From Halalkalibacillus halophilus DSM 18494 (GTDB taxonomy: Bacteria > Bacillota > Bacilli > Bacillales > Alkalibacillaceae), in assembly GCF_000423105.1 (NCBI RefSeq), contig NZ_AUHI01000005.1, forward strand, positions 146,285-210,284: DNA of 64,000 nucleotides, in the 5' to 3' direction. The notes under the pieces are model-generated. The model had not been told where the DNA came from and did not search any database. It saw nothing but the letters and a program-made list of their open reading frames with translations. This document shows positions 18,356 to 27,715 of this stretch, piece by piece. The translations under genes were made by a program, and so were the position numbers. Numbering within the stretch: the first letter of the stretch is position 1; every line of letters begins with the position of its first letter.

Positions 18356-19897
18356 TTGTCCAAACAGACTTTCATTAAAGGTGCAATAATTTTAATAATA
18401 GCTGGAATGATCAGCAGATTACTAGGTTTCGTTAACAGAATAGTTATGGCACGTCTCTTAGGTGAAGATGGAATTGGAATTTACATGCTTTCACTTCCTG
18501 CCTTGTTTCTTATGATTACTTTATCTCAAATAGGAATTCCTGTTGCTGTTTCTAAACTAGTTGCAGAAGCCAATGTAGTTAATGATCAAAAGAGGATACG
18601 TTTAATACTATTGATTTCCTTCTCAATCACTATTTGTTTAAGTATCTTACTATCAGCCTTATTTGTAGTCGCTGTACCATTTGTTACAACGTATCTCATT
18701 ACAGACTCCCGCACGTTCATACCGATGTTAGTCATGACTCCGATCATCCTAATAATCGCCATATCCTCTGTCATAAGAGGATACTTTCAAGGCATGCAGA
18801 ATATGGTTCCTCAGGCAACTTCTCAAGTCATTGAACAAGTTTTTCGAATTCTCTTAGTAGTAATATTTGTAAAACAATTACTACCTTATGGTATCGAGTG
18901 GGCAGCAGCTGGCGCAATGTTCTCTGTTGTTCTTGGAGAACTGCTATCCCTTTGTTACATGCTACTCTGCTTTAAGAAATATAAACACATAAGTATCTTT
19001 ACAAGTTTAAGGAAACCAATCCAAAAGTGCAAAGAAACTTTTGTGAACATTTTACAAATTGCTCTTCCTACGGCTGGGACAAGAATGATCGGCTCGACTA
19101 CGTATTTTCTTGAACCTATTTTAGTTTCTCAGAGTTTGTTAATCGCAGGATATACAATTGCAGAAAGTACGAAGCTTTATGGACAGTTGACAGGTTATGT
19201 ACTCCCGCTTTTATTACTACCTACATTTATTACACATTCGATATCTGTTGCGTTAATACCTTCTATTAGTGAATCAAATAGTTTAAACCATCAAGAAACG
19301 ATTCGATTCCGATTAACGCAGGCTTTAAGAATATCCTTTGCTTCAGGTGGACTAGCTACAATTGTATTCATGTTATTAGCAGCTTCCATTTTAGAAGTAA
19401 TGTACGGCAGTCAAAGCGGTGCAACCTTTTTAACTTTCATGGCTCCATTTTTCTTATTATTATATTTCCAAGCTCCATTACAAGCTACACTACAAGCTTT
19501 AAATTTCGCCAAACAAGCTATGGTGAATAGCTTAGTTGGAGCCTTAGTAAAACTAGCTACGCTTTGGATCCTTGCTACAAATCCATCTTTTGGAATGGAT
19601 GGGGTCATGCTTTCTTTACTAATTGGAATCATCACAGTTACCCTACTTCACTTTATTAGTTTATATAAGTTAATTCACTATACTTTCCCGTTAATGCTTT
19701 TTGTCAGAATGCTATTAGTATTAGGAATAACTTATACTACAGGATTTAATTTAAAAATCTTTTTCACAGATGGAAGCATTTTATCAATCATAAGCATTAT
19801 TTTGATCCTATCCATTGTATATTTGTTCTTACTATTTTGCTTCAAATTAATTCAAAAAGATGAATTTCGTCACTTTCGTCTTTCAAACAAAGGCTAA
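18356..19897 (+). CDS. spoVB: Stage V sporulation protein B (MOP-family lipid flippase)
   Basis: 513-residue polytopic membrane protein of the MATE/MOP superfamily beginning MSKQTFIKGAIILIIAG and rich in hydrophobic segments throughout (about 14). SpoVB is needed for spore cortex synthesis and is thought to flip lipid-linked peptidoglycan precursor in the mother cell. The start is TTG, 9 nt after GGCAGG. Divergent from comN; its stop overlaps the stop of the convergent DUF421 gene by 4 bp. Confidence 0.93.
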   Translation: MSKQTFIKGAIILIIAGMISRLLGFVNRIVMARLLGEDGIGIYMLSLPALFLMITLSQIGIPVAVSKLVAEANVVNDQKRIRLILLISFSITICLSILLSALFVVAVPFVTTYLITDSRTFIPMLVMTPIILIIAISSVIRGYFQGMQNMVPQATSQVIEQVFRILLVVIFVKQLLPYGIEWAAAGAMFSVVLGELLSLCYMLLCFKKYKHISIFTSLRKPIQKCKETFVNILQIALPTAGTRMIGSTTYFLEPILVSQSLLIAGYTIAESTKLYGQLTGYVLPLLLLPTFITHSISVALIPSISESNSLNHQETIRFRLTQALRISFASGGLATIVFMLLAASILEVMYGSQSGATFLTFMAPFFLLLYFQAPLQATLQALNFAKQAMVNSLVGALVKLATLWILATNPSFGMDGVMLSLLIGIITVTLLHFISLYKLIHYTFPLMLFVRMLLVLGITYTTGFNLKIFFTDGSILSIISIILILSIVYLFLLFCFKLIQKDEFRHFRLSNKG

Positions 19898-20535
19898 TTT
19901 TTGAAATCCAAAAAATAGGACCCATCGTCAAACCGTTGAGCTAGCAATATTTGTTTATGAGTCGTGATTCCCCTGCTCTTAAGTTCGTTTAATAATTGAT
20001 CCTCAGATAGGTTATGGTCTATTAAGGCTTGTTGCTGGATCACCCCATCAACGATTATTGGTTCAATCGTAGATGGAGGGTGGTCCTTTTTTTTGAATAC
20101 GGATAGTTTACCGCTTGTTTCCAACACTGCTAAACTCACTTCTCGAAGATCGATTACGTCTTTTTCTCGTAACTGTAATAACAAGTCGTCTAAATTGTAC
20201 CTCTGACGTTTCATTTCTCCTTGGTCAATTTTACCCTCCCTCATTATGATCGACGGTTTTCCGTCCAAATAAGTTCTGAGCCTATTACTTTTAATCGATA
20301 CATAAGCAGTAAGTAATTGAATTCCTAGAAGAATAAACATAGGAGTTAACATCAAAAAAAACGATTCCTCCACTTGCTCAATGGAAAGAACCGCTATTTC
20401 TGCAAGCATTATAAAAACTACTAGATCCATGACACTTAGTTCGCCAATTTCTCTTTTTCCCATGAAACGAAAGACTATATAAATAGCTATATATACTCCT
20501 ACTGTGCGTATAATTAATAAAATGACTTCTTGCAT
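19894..20535 (-). CDS. yrbG: DUF421 membrane protein (YrbG/YetF type)
   Basis: 213 residues with three N-terminal hydrophobic segments (about 4-22, 32-50, 57-77) followed by a soluble part with KPSIIMREGKID, DDLLLQLREKDVIDLREVSLAVLETSGKLSV and a C-terminal ISxxQLLxxL-like region. This is the DUF421 pattern shared by YetF, YkjA and YrbG of B. subtilis; a homologue next to spoVB is known there. Function is not firmly established; YetF-type proteins have been linked to spores. GGAGGGTG precedes the ATG. Confidence 0.85.
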   Translation of the reverse strand: MQEVILLIIRTVGVYIAIYIVFRFMGKREIGELSVMDLVVFIMLAEIAVLSIEQVEESFFLMLTPMFILLGIQLLTAYVSIKSNRLRTYLDGKPSIIMREGKIDQGEMKRQRYNLDDLLLQLREKDVIDLREVSLAVLETSGKLSVFKKKDHPPSTIEPIIVDGVIQQQALIDHNLSEDQLLNELKSRGITTHKQILLAQRFDDGSYFLDFKN

Positions 20536-20602
20536 ATCTCACCCTCCACATGGAGTCTCTTTCTTATATTCTCCATTCGCAGATAAGAGTATACAGTTCT
20601 CT

Positions 20603-21886
20603 TTAAAAATATCTTAATTGCAAGTAAATCGTTGCAAGGATTAACGAACCAACAACAACCAACAAACCTATTCCCATAAATTTAACGAAATTTATTTTAA
20701 CTCCTTGAGTACTTGCGATTCCAGCAACTACTACATTGGCAGAAGCTCCCAATAAAGAACCATTTCCTCCTAAACAGGCCCCTAACGCAAGCGCCCACCA
20801 CATGGAATCGGTTGTTACCATACCGTATTCTTCTAATTCAAATAAAACAGGGATCATTGATGCTACATATGGGATATTGTCTACAAATCCAGATAATAAC
20901 CCTGCCGACCACAGAATCACAAAAGAAGAAGTCATTACATTCCCTTCTGTCAATTCAATAAACTGTACAGCAATCCAATCTATAATCCCAACTTGTTCTA
21001 ATCCCCCTACTAATACGAACAAGCCTACAAAGAAAAATAATGTCGTCCATTCGATTTTAGAAAATATTTGATCACAATCCACTTCTTTCTCGGAAAGCAA
21101 AAGTAGAACTAATGCCGCTACGGTAGCTACCATAGTTAACTCTATATGGAGAAAGCCATGAAGTGTAAAACCGATAATAGTTGCAACTAATACAGTAATA
21201 GATTGATAAAACAGAGGGGTCTTTTTAAGTACTTCATTAGGGTTGATGTGCAATAGTATTTCCCTTTGATCTTCCATACCCGCAAGTTGAAGAGGTTTAT
21301 AGAAAATCAATAATAGAAAGAGCATCGTTAAGGCAAAAATTATCAAAACGATTGGACCTAAATTTATTATAAAAGAAGTGAAAGTTAGGTGCTCGACTGC
21401 TTGACCTATCATAATATTTGGTGGATCACCAATCATAGTTGCTGTACCGCCAACATTTGAAGTTATAATGACCATGACTAAGAAAGGAAAAGCCGGCAAG
21501 TTTAGTCGTTTAATCATATGTAGAAGAATCGGGACAAACAATAAGACTGTCGTCACGTTATCTAAAAAAGCTGATCCAACAGCTGTTAAAATGCCAGCCC
21601 ATATAAATAATGGAATAGGCTTCCCGTTTACTCGTTTCATTAACATCAATGCAATGTATTCAAACAATCCAGTCCGTTGAGTAATCGTAATAATGACCAT
21701 CATAGAGAACAAAAGTATAATCGTTCCCCAATCAACGTAAGTAGTTAATGCTTCTTCTAGTTCAAACAATCCAAACAAAACTAACAATGCGGCCCCTGAT
21801 AAAGCTACTAGAGCTCTGTTAAGTTTGTCTTGGAGTAAAAATATATAACTAATGACAAAAACAATGATTGCTAATAATGCCTCCAC
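20603..21886 (-). CDS. ArsB/NhaD-family anion or Na+/H+ transporter
   Basis: 427 residues, about 11 hydrophobic segments. Motifs of the ion-transporter superfamily are visible: SAFLDNVTTVLLFVPI, GGTATMIGDPPNIMIG and, in the second half, SGFVDNIPYVASMIPV with GGNGSLLGASANVVV. The paired DN(V/I) and GDPPN/GASAN loops are typical of ArsB/NhaD/P-protein transporters, moving anions or exchanging Na+ for H+. No arsR or arsC is nearby, so arsenite export is not supported; NhaD-like sodium export would suit a halotolerant host but is inference. GTG start after AAAGGAG. Confidence 0.82.
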   Translation of the reverse strand: MEALLAIIVFVISYIFLLQDKLNRALVALSGAALLVLFGLFELEEALTTYVDWGTIILLFSMMVIITITQRTGLFEYIALMLMKRVNGKPIPLFIWAGILTAVGSAFLDNVTTVLLFVPILLHMIKRLNLPAFPFLVMVIITSNVGGTATMIGDPPNIMIGQAVEHLTFTSFIINLGPIVLIIFALTMLFLLLIFYKPLQLAGMEDQREILLHINPNEVLKKTPLFYQSITVLVATIIGFTLHGFLHIELTMVATVAALVLLLLSEKEVDCDQIFSKIEWTTLFFFVGLFVLVGGLEQVGIIDWIAVQFIELTEGNVMTSSFVILWSAGLLSGFVDNIPYVASMIPVLFELEEYGMVTTDSMWWALALGACLGGNGSLLGASANVVVAGIASTQGVKINFVKFMGIGLLVVVGSLILATIYLQLRYF

Positions 21887-21982
21887 GGTTTATTCTCCTT
21901 TAAATACATGATACTCATTCATACGTCTTTTTTAGGACAAACATGCATACTTTAGAGTAAATGGTGATGAAGGAGAGATGTC

Positions 21983-22351
21983 ATGCAAACGAGAACAAAG
22001 GCATTAAGTATTAGTCTATTAGTTGTTTTATTATTAATGATTACTGTAAGTTTCATTTTCACCTTACTTATTTCTACTTTAGACATGAGTACAACCTATA
22101 TGAGTCAAATTAGTTCTATAGTAGGGATCGTTATCTTATTCATTGGGGGAATGATTGGCGGGGCAATGTCAGGTGGCCGTGGATGGTTAACAGGCCTTTT
22201 AACAGGAACAATGTATGCATTTATTATTTTGTTATATCAGTTCCTAGCACATGACACATGGCTATTCTCGAATCAAGCTTTCTATTTACTATTATTTGTA
22301 CTTGCTGCTACCACGGGTGGAATCCTTGGCGTAAATATAAGAAGAAGGTAG
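21983..22351 (+). CDS. yrzE: TIGR04086-type membrane protein (YrzE)
   Basis: 122 residues with four hydrophobic segments and a glycine-rich centre (GGMIGGAMSGGRGWLTGLLTG), characteristic of the YrzE family found beside yajC in Bacillus. Function unknown. GAAGGAGAG stands before the ATG. The stop codon lies inside the terminator it shares with yajC. Confidence 0.8.
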   Translation: MQTRTKALSISLLVVLLLMITVSFIFTLLISTLDMSTTYMSQISSIVGIVILFIGGMIGGAMSGGRGWLTGLLTGTMYAFIILLYQFLAHDTWLFSNQAFYLLLFVLAATTGGILGVNIRRR

Positions 22352-22370
22352 CTTTTAAGCTACCTTCTTC
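22341..22370. terminator. Bidirectional terminator between yrzE and yajC
   Basis: GAAGAAGGTAGCTT and AAGCTACCTTCTTC form a perfect 14-bp palindromic stem around two bases. It overlaps the yrzE stop codon, and T-rich sequence follows on both sides though without long pure T-runs. Confidence 0.75.
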
Positions 22371-22377
22371 TCGTTAC

Positions 22378-22641
22378 TTACATATTATTTTTCTTTTCAC
22401 GAATCGAAGAACGTTCGTATGTAAGCTTTTGACCATCACTTACTTCAAGTACGACAGTTCCCTCGTCAAGTGCATGTACTAAACCATGCAATCCTCCAAT
22501 AGTAATCACTTCATCACCTTTTTGAAGGTTGCTTTGCATTTCATTCACTTGCTTTTGACGCTTTTGTTGTGGACGAATCAAAATAAACCAAAACAACAGT
22601 ACAAATAACAATATCGGTGCTAACGTCGCTAATAATTCCAT
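22378..22641 (-). CDS. yajC: Preprotein translocase accessory subunit YajC
   Basis: 87-residue single-span membrane protein. One N-terminal hydrophobic helix (about 4-22), then FILIRPQQKRQKQVNEMQ and KGDEVITIGGLHGLV, the family signature. Associates with SecDF/SecYEG. It follows tgt, the usual queA-tgt-yajC order. Confidence 0.95.
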   Translation of the reverse strand: MELLATLAPILLFVLLFWFILIRPQQKRQKQVNEMQSNLQKGDEVITIGGLHGLVHALDEGTVVLEVSDGQKLTYERSSIREKKNNM

Positions 22642-22658
22642 CTATTTATTCCTCCTTT

Positions 22659-23795
22659 CTAAAAGTTCTTCGCATCAGGCTTATTAAAGCCATATTGCTC
22701 AAAGAATGCATCTCGAAAATCACCTAATCGATCTTCCATGATAGCATTTCTCACTTGCCCCATTAATTCTACCAAAAAGTATAGGTTATGATAAGTAGTT
22801 AATCTTAATCCTAGTGTTTCATTTGCTTTAATTAAATGTCGAATATAAGCTTTTGTGTAATTTCGACACGTATAGCAATTACAATTCTCATCAAGCGGTG
22901 TAAAATCCCTTGCATATTTCGCATTTCTAACCACTAATCTACCATTTGATGTCATACAAGTTCCATTACGAGCAATTCTAGTTGGTAACACACAGTCAAA
23001 CATGTCCACACCGCGAATAGCTCCATCTATTAATGAGTCTGGAGAACCTACCCCCATCAAATAACGTGCTTTATCATCCGGAAGTAACGGAGTGGTAAAA
23101 TCCAAAACTTTATTCATAACATCTTTAGGTTCACCTACTGATAATCCACCAATAGCATAGCCTGGAAAATCTAAACTCGTTAAATCACGAGCGCTTTGTT
23201 TACGAAGCTCTTCATATTCGCCACCTTGAATGATTCCAAATAATCCTTGATCCTGTGGTCGTTTATGAGCTTCTAGACATCTTTCAGCCCACCTACTAGT
23301 TCTTTCCACAGAAGCTTTCATATAATCAAAACTTGCTGGATATGGCGGACATTCATCAAAAGCCATCATGATATCTGACCCGAGTGAATTTTGAATATGC
23401 ATCGCTTTCTCCGGTGAAAGAAATAATTTCTCTCCACTGATATGATTGCGGAAATGGACGCCCTCTTCCTTTATTTGTCGGATCTCACTTAAACTAAATA
23501 CTTGAAATCCTCCAGAATCAGTTAAAATAGACCCATCCCAATTCATAAATTTATGCAGTCCACCTGCTTCTTTTATAATATCTTCTCCAGGTCGTAACCA
23601 AAGATGATAGGTGTTGGATAATATAATATTCGCCCCAATGTCTTTTAATTCCTCTGGAGCCATTGTTTTTACGGTTGCTAAAGTACCCACCGGCATAAAA
23701 ACGGGTGTTTCAAAGGATCCGTGTGGTGTATGTACTTTACCAAGTCTAGCACCTGTTTGTTTACAAGTCTTGATCAATTCATATCGTATAGCCAT
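22659..23795 (-). CDS. tgt: tRNA-guanine transglycosylase
   Basis: Exchanges guanine-34 for the queuosine precursor preQ1 in GUN-anticodon tRNAs. 378 residues with DSGGFQVFSL (the first catalytic Asp), GGLSVGEPK, GVDMFDCVLPTR (nucleophile Asp region) and the zinc site CNCYTCRNYTKAY plus a downstream His. Follows queA by 20 nt, so the two consecutive queuosine steps are co-expressed. Confidence 0.97.
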   Translation of the reverse strand: MAIRYELIKTCKQTGARLGKVHTPHGSFETPVFMPVGTLATVKTMAPEELKDIGANIILSNTYHLWLRPGEDIIKEAGGLHKFMNWDGSILTDSGGFQVFSLSEIRQIKEEGVHFRNHISGEKLFLSPEKAMHIQNSLGSDIMMAFDECPPYPASFDYMKASVERTSRWAERCLEAHKRPQDQGLFGIIQGGEYEELRKQSARDLTSLDFPGYAIGGLSVGEPKDVMNKVLDFTTPLLPDDKARYLMGVGSPDSLIDGAIRGVDMFDCVLPTRIARNGTCMTSNGRLVVRNAKYARDFTPLDENCNCYTCRNYTKAYIRHLIKANETLGLRLTTYHNLYFLVELMGQVRNAIMEDRLGDFRDAFFEQYGFNKPDAKNF

Positions 23796-23815
23796 TGTCG
23801 TCTATTCTCCTACTT

Positions 23816-24841
23816 TTAAATAATTAACATCGCATCTCCAAAACTGAAAAACCGGTACCGTTGTTGCACCGCTTCTTTGTAGGCATCTAAAATTAATTCT
23901 CTTGAAGCAAATGCACTCACAAGCATAATTAACGTTGATTTTGGCAAGTGAAAATTTGTAATTAGTCCATCAACTGCCTGAAAGTCATATGGGGGATATA
24001 TAAATATATCAGTCCATCCACTAGTTGCAACAAATTTATGATGATCACGCATAATCGTCTCCAATGTCCTAATCGAAGTGGTTCCTACCGCAATCACTTT
24101 TCCACCATTGGCTTTTGTGCGTTCTAACGTTTCGGCCGTACTTTCATCGAGTTGATAGTATTCTGCATGCATATCATGACTTTCAATTGTTTCTACTTGA
24201 ACAGGGCGAAATGTCCCAAGTCCTACATGCAAAGTTATATATGCAATCTGTACTCCTTTATCTCTCAACTGATCTAGGATATTGTTAGTAAAATGCAAGC
24301 CAGCGGTAGGAGCTGCTGCAGAACCTACCTCCTCAGCGTATACTGTTTGATAACGATCCCGGTCTTCTAATTTCTCTTTAATGTATGGAGGGAGCGGCAT
24401 TTCACCTAATTGATCCAACACTTCTAAGAAAATACCATTATACTCAAACTCAACAATTTTTCCGCCTTGGTCCAGATCTTCCTTACAAGTGGCTTGAAGC
24501 ATTCCATCACCAAAAGACACGGTTGCACCTGGCTTAAATTTCTTTGCGGGTTTGGCAAGTACTTCCCACGTGTCTCCATCCTTTTGATGAAGGAGTAGCA
24601 ATTCGATCGTTGCTCCTGTTTCTTCTTTCGTGCCTAGTAAGCGAGCAGGTAAAACTTTTGTATTATTGACTACTAAACAGTCACCCGCTTCTAAGTAATT
24701 TACGACCTTAGTAAATTGTTCATTTTGAATCGACTCTTTGTTTCTATCCAGCACCATCATCCTGGAACTCTCTCGTTCCTTAAGAGGTGTTTGGGCAATT
24801 AAATCCTCTGGTAATGTAAAATCGAAATCTTCCACTTTCAT
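23816..24841 (-). CDS. queA: S-adenosylmethionine:tRNA ribosyltransferase-isomerase
   Basis: Transfers the ribosyl group of SAM to preQ1-tRNA, forming epoxyqueuosine. Starts MKVEDFDFTLPEDLIAQTP and contains GATIELLLLH, AAPTAGLHFT, YITLHVGLGTFRPV and TNFHLPKSTLIMLVSAF, all conserved. A GTG four codons earlier is rejected because it falls on the ribosome binding site AAGGAAG; the ATG at 24841 is well spaced. 341 residues. Confidence 0.97.
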   Translation of the reverse strand: MKVEDFDFTLPEDLIAQTPLKERESSRMMVLDRNKESIQNEQFTKVVNYLEAGDCLVVNNTKVLPARLLGTKEETGATIELLLLHQKDGDTWEVLAKPAKKFKPGATVSFGDGMLQATCKEDLDQGGKIVEFEYNGIFLEVLDQLGEMPLPPYIKEKLEDRDRYQTVYAEEVGSAAAPTAGLHFTNNILDQLRDKGVQIAYITLHVGLGTFRPVQVETIESHDMHAEYYQLDESTAETLERTKANGGKVIAVGTTSIRTLETIMRDHHKFVATSGWTDIFIYPPYDFQAVDGLITNFHLPKSTLIMLVSAFASRELILDAYKEAVQQRYRFFSFGDAMLII

Positions 24842-24859
24842 TTTAACTCGCACTTCCTT

Positions 24860-25060
24860 TTATCTAAACCTACCGAATATCATAAATAAAACACTTAAGA
24901 TAATACTAATAATAATCGACGTCACAATTGGGAAATAGATCGTTGTATTTCCTTTTTTAAAAATTAAATCACCTGGTAATCTTCCAAATACAGTCCATAC
25001 AATACCAATAATGATAAAGATAACACCTAACAAAATAAACAATTTTCCAAAACCAGTCAA
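24860..25060 (-). CDS. DUF2905 small membrane protein
   Basis: 66 residues: an N-terminal hydrophobic helix (GKLFILLGVIFIIIGIVWTV), GRLPGDLIFKKGNTTIYFPI, and a second helix. This is the DUF2905 pattern, commonly found between ruvB and queA in Firmicutes. Function unknown; tight spacing on both sides (2 and 18 nt) indicates cotranscription. Confidence 0.85.
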   Translation of the reverse strand: MTGFGKLFILLGVIFIIIGIVWTVFGRLPGDLIFKKGNTTIYFPIVTSIIISIILSVLFMIFGRFR

Positions 25061-25062
25061 GT

Positions 25063-26061
25063 TTAACGTACCTCCCGGTTAAAATGTTCATACGCTAAAT
25101 GTGTGGCAACCCTGCCTCTAGGAGTTCTTTGAATATACCCTTCTTGTAATAAATACGGTTCATAAACATCTTCTATAGTCTGAGATTCTTCTCCTATCGT
25201 AGCAGCTAACGTATCCACTCCTACGGGGCCACCACGAAATTTATCAATTATACCTAATAAATATTTATGGTCAATATGGTCAAGGCCTGAAGCATCTACT
25301 TGTAACATCGTTAGGGCTTTTTTTGCTGTATCTATTGATATAGATGCCTCCCCCTTCACTTGAGCGATATCTCTCACTCGCTTTAATAATCGGTTAGCTA
25401 TCCTCGGGGTGCCTCTAGATCTAGATGCAATTTCAGATGCAGCCTGATCATTAATTGGATAATCGAAAATCTTTGATGTACGTTCAATAATATATTTTAA
25501 ATCTTTTTCATTATAAAATTCTAGACGGCTAAGTACACCAAAACGGTCACGTAAAGGGGCAGATAATAATCCGGCTCTTGTTGTAGCTCCTACCAACGTG
25601 AAAGGTGGTAGTTCAAGTCGAACTGATCTCGCGCTATCACCTTGACCGATGACAATATCAAGAACGAAATCTTCCATTGCGGGGTATAAAATCTCTTCTA
25701 CAGACCTTGGTAAACGGTGGATTTCATCTATAAATAGTACATCGCCCGCTTCTAGCGAAGATAGAATAGCCGCTAAATCTCCAGCCCGTTCGACTGCAGG
25801 TCCAGAAGTCGTACGAAATTGAACTCCCATCTCATGAGCAATGATGGAAGCTAAAGTTGTTTTACCTAATCCTGGTGGTCCATATAGTAACACATGGTCT
25901 AAAGGTTCTTCTCTCATTTTAGCAGCTTCAATGAAAATACTTAGATTTTCCTTGGTTTTATCTTGTCCGATATACTGATCTAAATTAGACGGCCTTAAAG
26001 ATTGTTCTACATCAACATCTTCTATTTTCTGTTCATTTGAAATCATCCGATCATCCATCAT
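25063..26061 (-). CDS. ruvB: Holliday-junction branch-migration helicase RuvB
   Basis: AAA+ motor of the RuvAB complex. 332 residues with Walker A GPPGLGKTT, Walker B FIDEIHRL, sensor-1 GATTRAG and C-terminal winged helix (EPYLLQEGYIQRTPRGR). Two adjacent ATGs exist (26061 and 26058); AGGTG is better spaced for the second. 12 nt after ruvA. Confidence 0.97.
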   Translation of the reverse strand: MMDDRMISNEQKIEDVDVEQSLRPSNLDQYIGQDKTKENLSIFIEAAKMREEPLDHVLLYGPPGLGKTTLASIIAHEMGVQFRTTSGPAVERAGDLAAILSSLEAGDVLFIDEIHRLPRSVEEILYPAMEDFVLDIVIGQGDSARSVRLELPPFTLVGATTRAGLLSAPLRDRFGVLSRLEFYNEKDLKYIIERTSKIFDYPINDQAASEIASRSRGTPRIANRLLKRVRDIAQVKGEASISIDTAKKALTMLQVDASGLDHIDHKYLLGIIDKFRGGPVGVDTLAATIGEESQTIEDVYEPYLLQEGYIQRTPRGRVATHLAYEHFNREVR

Positions 26062-26073
26062 TACACCTACTTT

Positions 26074-26685
26074 CTATCGCATAAGGATTTGAAGGCCTTT
26101 TTTCACTAAATCATCCGTTGATTCGTCAGAATAAGCATGTAGCTTCGTTCGAACTTCATCTGTTTCTCTTTTCGAATATCCTAAAGCCATTAGGGCCTCG
26201 ACTGCTTCATCTAAAGATCTTGAGCCAGAAGCACCATGTGGTACTTGTTGAACGTCTGTTTCAGTAGCACCATCGCTATACATCCATTCTTGTACTTTAC
26301 CTTTTAAATCAAGAATCATTTGTCTGGCTGTTTTCTTACCTACACCAGGAAACTTGGTTAAGTACGTATCATTTTCCTGCTCAATTGCTACTGCAAAATC
26401 ATGTGCAGAAGTTTGACCAACGATACTAAGTGCATTTTTGGGACCAATCCCAGAAACGTTTAGAAGCTTTTTAAATAACTCTTTTTCTTCTTGTTCTTTA
26501 AAGCCATATAACAATTGTTGATCTTCTCGTACGTAAAAATACGTATAGACTTTCACTTTTTGATTTAAACGCTCTTGAAAACGCAGTGGATTTGGGCAGA
26601 TAATTTCATAGCCAATACCTGCTAAATCAATAATAATATATTCATCGGTTACGGTTTCTAACTCGCCATTTATGTAAGCGTACAT
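26074..26685 (-). CDS. ruvA: Holliday-junction DNA-binding subunit RuvA
   Basis: 203 residues: OB-fold (MYAYINGELETVTDEYIIID), helix-hairpin-helix pair (LNVSGIGPKNALSI and FPGVGKKTARQMILDLKGK), flexible linker, C-terminal RuvB-binding domain (EAVEALMALGYSKRE). Loads RuvB on four-way junctions. Upstream genes bofC and csbX, present next to ruvA in B. subtilis, are missing here. Confidence 0.97.
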   Translation of the reverse strand: MYAYINGELETVTDEYIIIDLAGIGYEIICPNPLRFQERLNQKVKVYTYFYVREDQQLLYGFKEQEEKELFKKLLNVSGIGPKNALSIVGQTSAHDFAVAIEQENDTYLTKFPGVGKKTARQMILDLKGKVQEWMYSDGATETDVQQVPHGASGSRSLDEAVEALMALGYSKRETDEVRTKLHAYSDESTDDLVKKGLQILMR

Positions 26686-26896
26686 TGGGTTCCTCCTAAA
26701 TATGAAAAGCGCTAGCCTTCCGAATACTCATGCTTGCGCGGCAAATCCAGAAAATCACATCGATTCATTTTCCTTTCTTTCTCAAAAAGATGAACAAATG
26801 TTCTTCTTTTATTTTAACACAATTTTTTCGTTCTCACCCTAGTAAAATTGAAAAGCAACTCATCCGAAGATGCTCAAAATATTTGACTCTTAAACA

Positions 26897-26935
26897 AAAA
26901 ACAGTTTTGAAACTGGATCTAGTTTCAAAACTGGA
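26897..26935 (-). terminator. Terminator after yebC
   Basis: GTTTTGAAACT (26904-26914) and AGTTTCAAAAC (26921-26931) form an 11-bp perfect stem with a 6-nt loop; TGTTTTTTG follows on the minus strand. Confidence 0.9.
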
Positions 26936-26952
26936 TAACATCTATTAAATAT

Positions 26953-27672
26953 CTATTGCATATTATGGTGTACTTCTTGTACATCATCTAAGTCTTCTAA
27001 CATCTCAATCAATAAACCCATTGATTCTTGAAGTGAATCCTCAACAGGTGTATACGTATCTGCAATCATAGTAAGCTCAGCTGCAGCTAATGAATATTTA
27101 TCAGCTAATTCATCTTTTACCTGTTCAAAGTTCTCAGCGGTTGTAAATACTTCAAACACATCTTCATTTGTTTCTACTTCTTCACAACCAGCTTCTATTG
27201 CTTCTAACATAAAGTCATCTTCATCCACTTGTAAGTCCGATCGTTCCACGACGATATATCCTTTTCTGTGAAACATAAAAGCTACGCAACCATTTTCTCC
27301 AAGATTGCCATTATTTTTATTAAAAGCATGTCTAACTTCTGAAGCAGTACGATTTTTATTATCTGTTAACACATCGACCATTACTGCTACTCCACCAGGA
27401 CCATATCCCTCATAGGTAAATTCCTCGAAATTTTCTCCATCGACATTACCTGAAGCCTTTTGAATAGCTCTTTCAATATTATCATTTGGCATATTATTTG
27501 CCTTTGCTTTATCTACCGCTAAACGCAGGGAAGCATTTGTTTCTAAATCAGATCCACCTTGCTTTGCTGCTACATAAATTTCTTTTGCTAGTTTCATAAA
27601 AACTTTCCCGCGCTTCGCATCTTTTGCATTCTTTTTATGTTTTATATTATGCCATTTTGAATGTCCTGCCAT
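26953..27672 (-). CDS. yebC: YebC/PmpR family protein (YrbC)
   Basis: 239 residues starting MAGHSKWHNIKHKKNAKDAKRG, the family hallmark, with TYEGYGPGGVAVMV and NGCVAFMFHRKG. YebC proteins have been described as transcription regulators and, more recently, as factors relieving ribosome stalling at proline stretches. Standard length. Single gene with its own terminator. Confidence 0.94.
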   Translation of the reverse strand: MAGHSKWHNIKHKKNAKDAKRGKVFMKLAKEIYVAAKQGGSDLETNASLRLAVDKAKANNMPNDNIERAIQKASGNVDGENFEEFTYEGYGPGGVAVMVDVLTDNKNRTASEVRHAFNKNNGNLGENGCVAFMFHRKGYIVVERSDLQVDEDDFMLEAIEAGCEEVETNEDVFEVFTTAENFEQVKDELADKYSLAAAELTMIADTYTPVEDSLQESMGLLIEMLEDLDDVQEVHHNMQ

Positions 27673-27715
27673 AAGAACTCCCCCTTTTTGTTCAGTTCAA
27701 TAATACTTAATAGAA

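Noticed and set aside
20603..21886. Arsenite efflux pump ArsB
   Set aside because: The fold family fits, but no ars regulator or reductase is nearby, so the specific substrate is not supported.
26730..26948. 72-codon plus-strand frame between ruvA and yebC
   Set aside because: No ribosome binding site, basic/aromatic composition of AT-rich non-coding DNA, and it runs over the yebC terminator.
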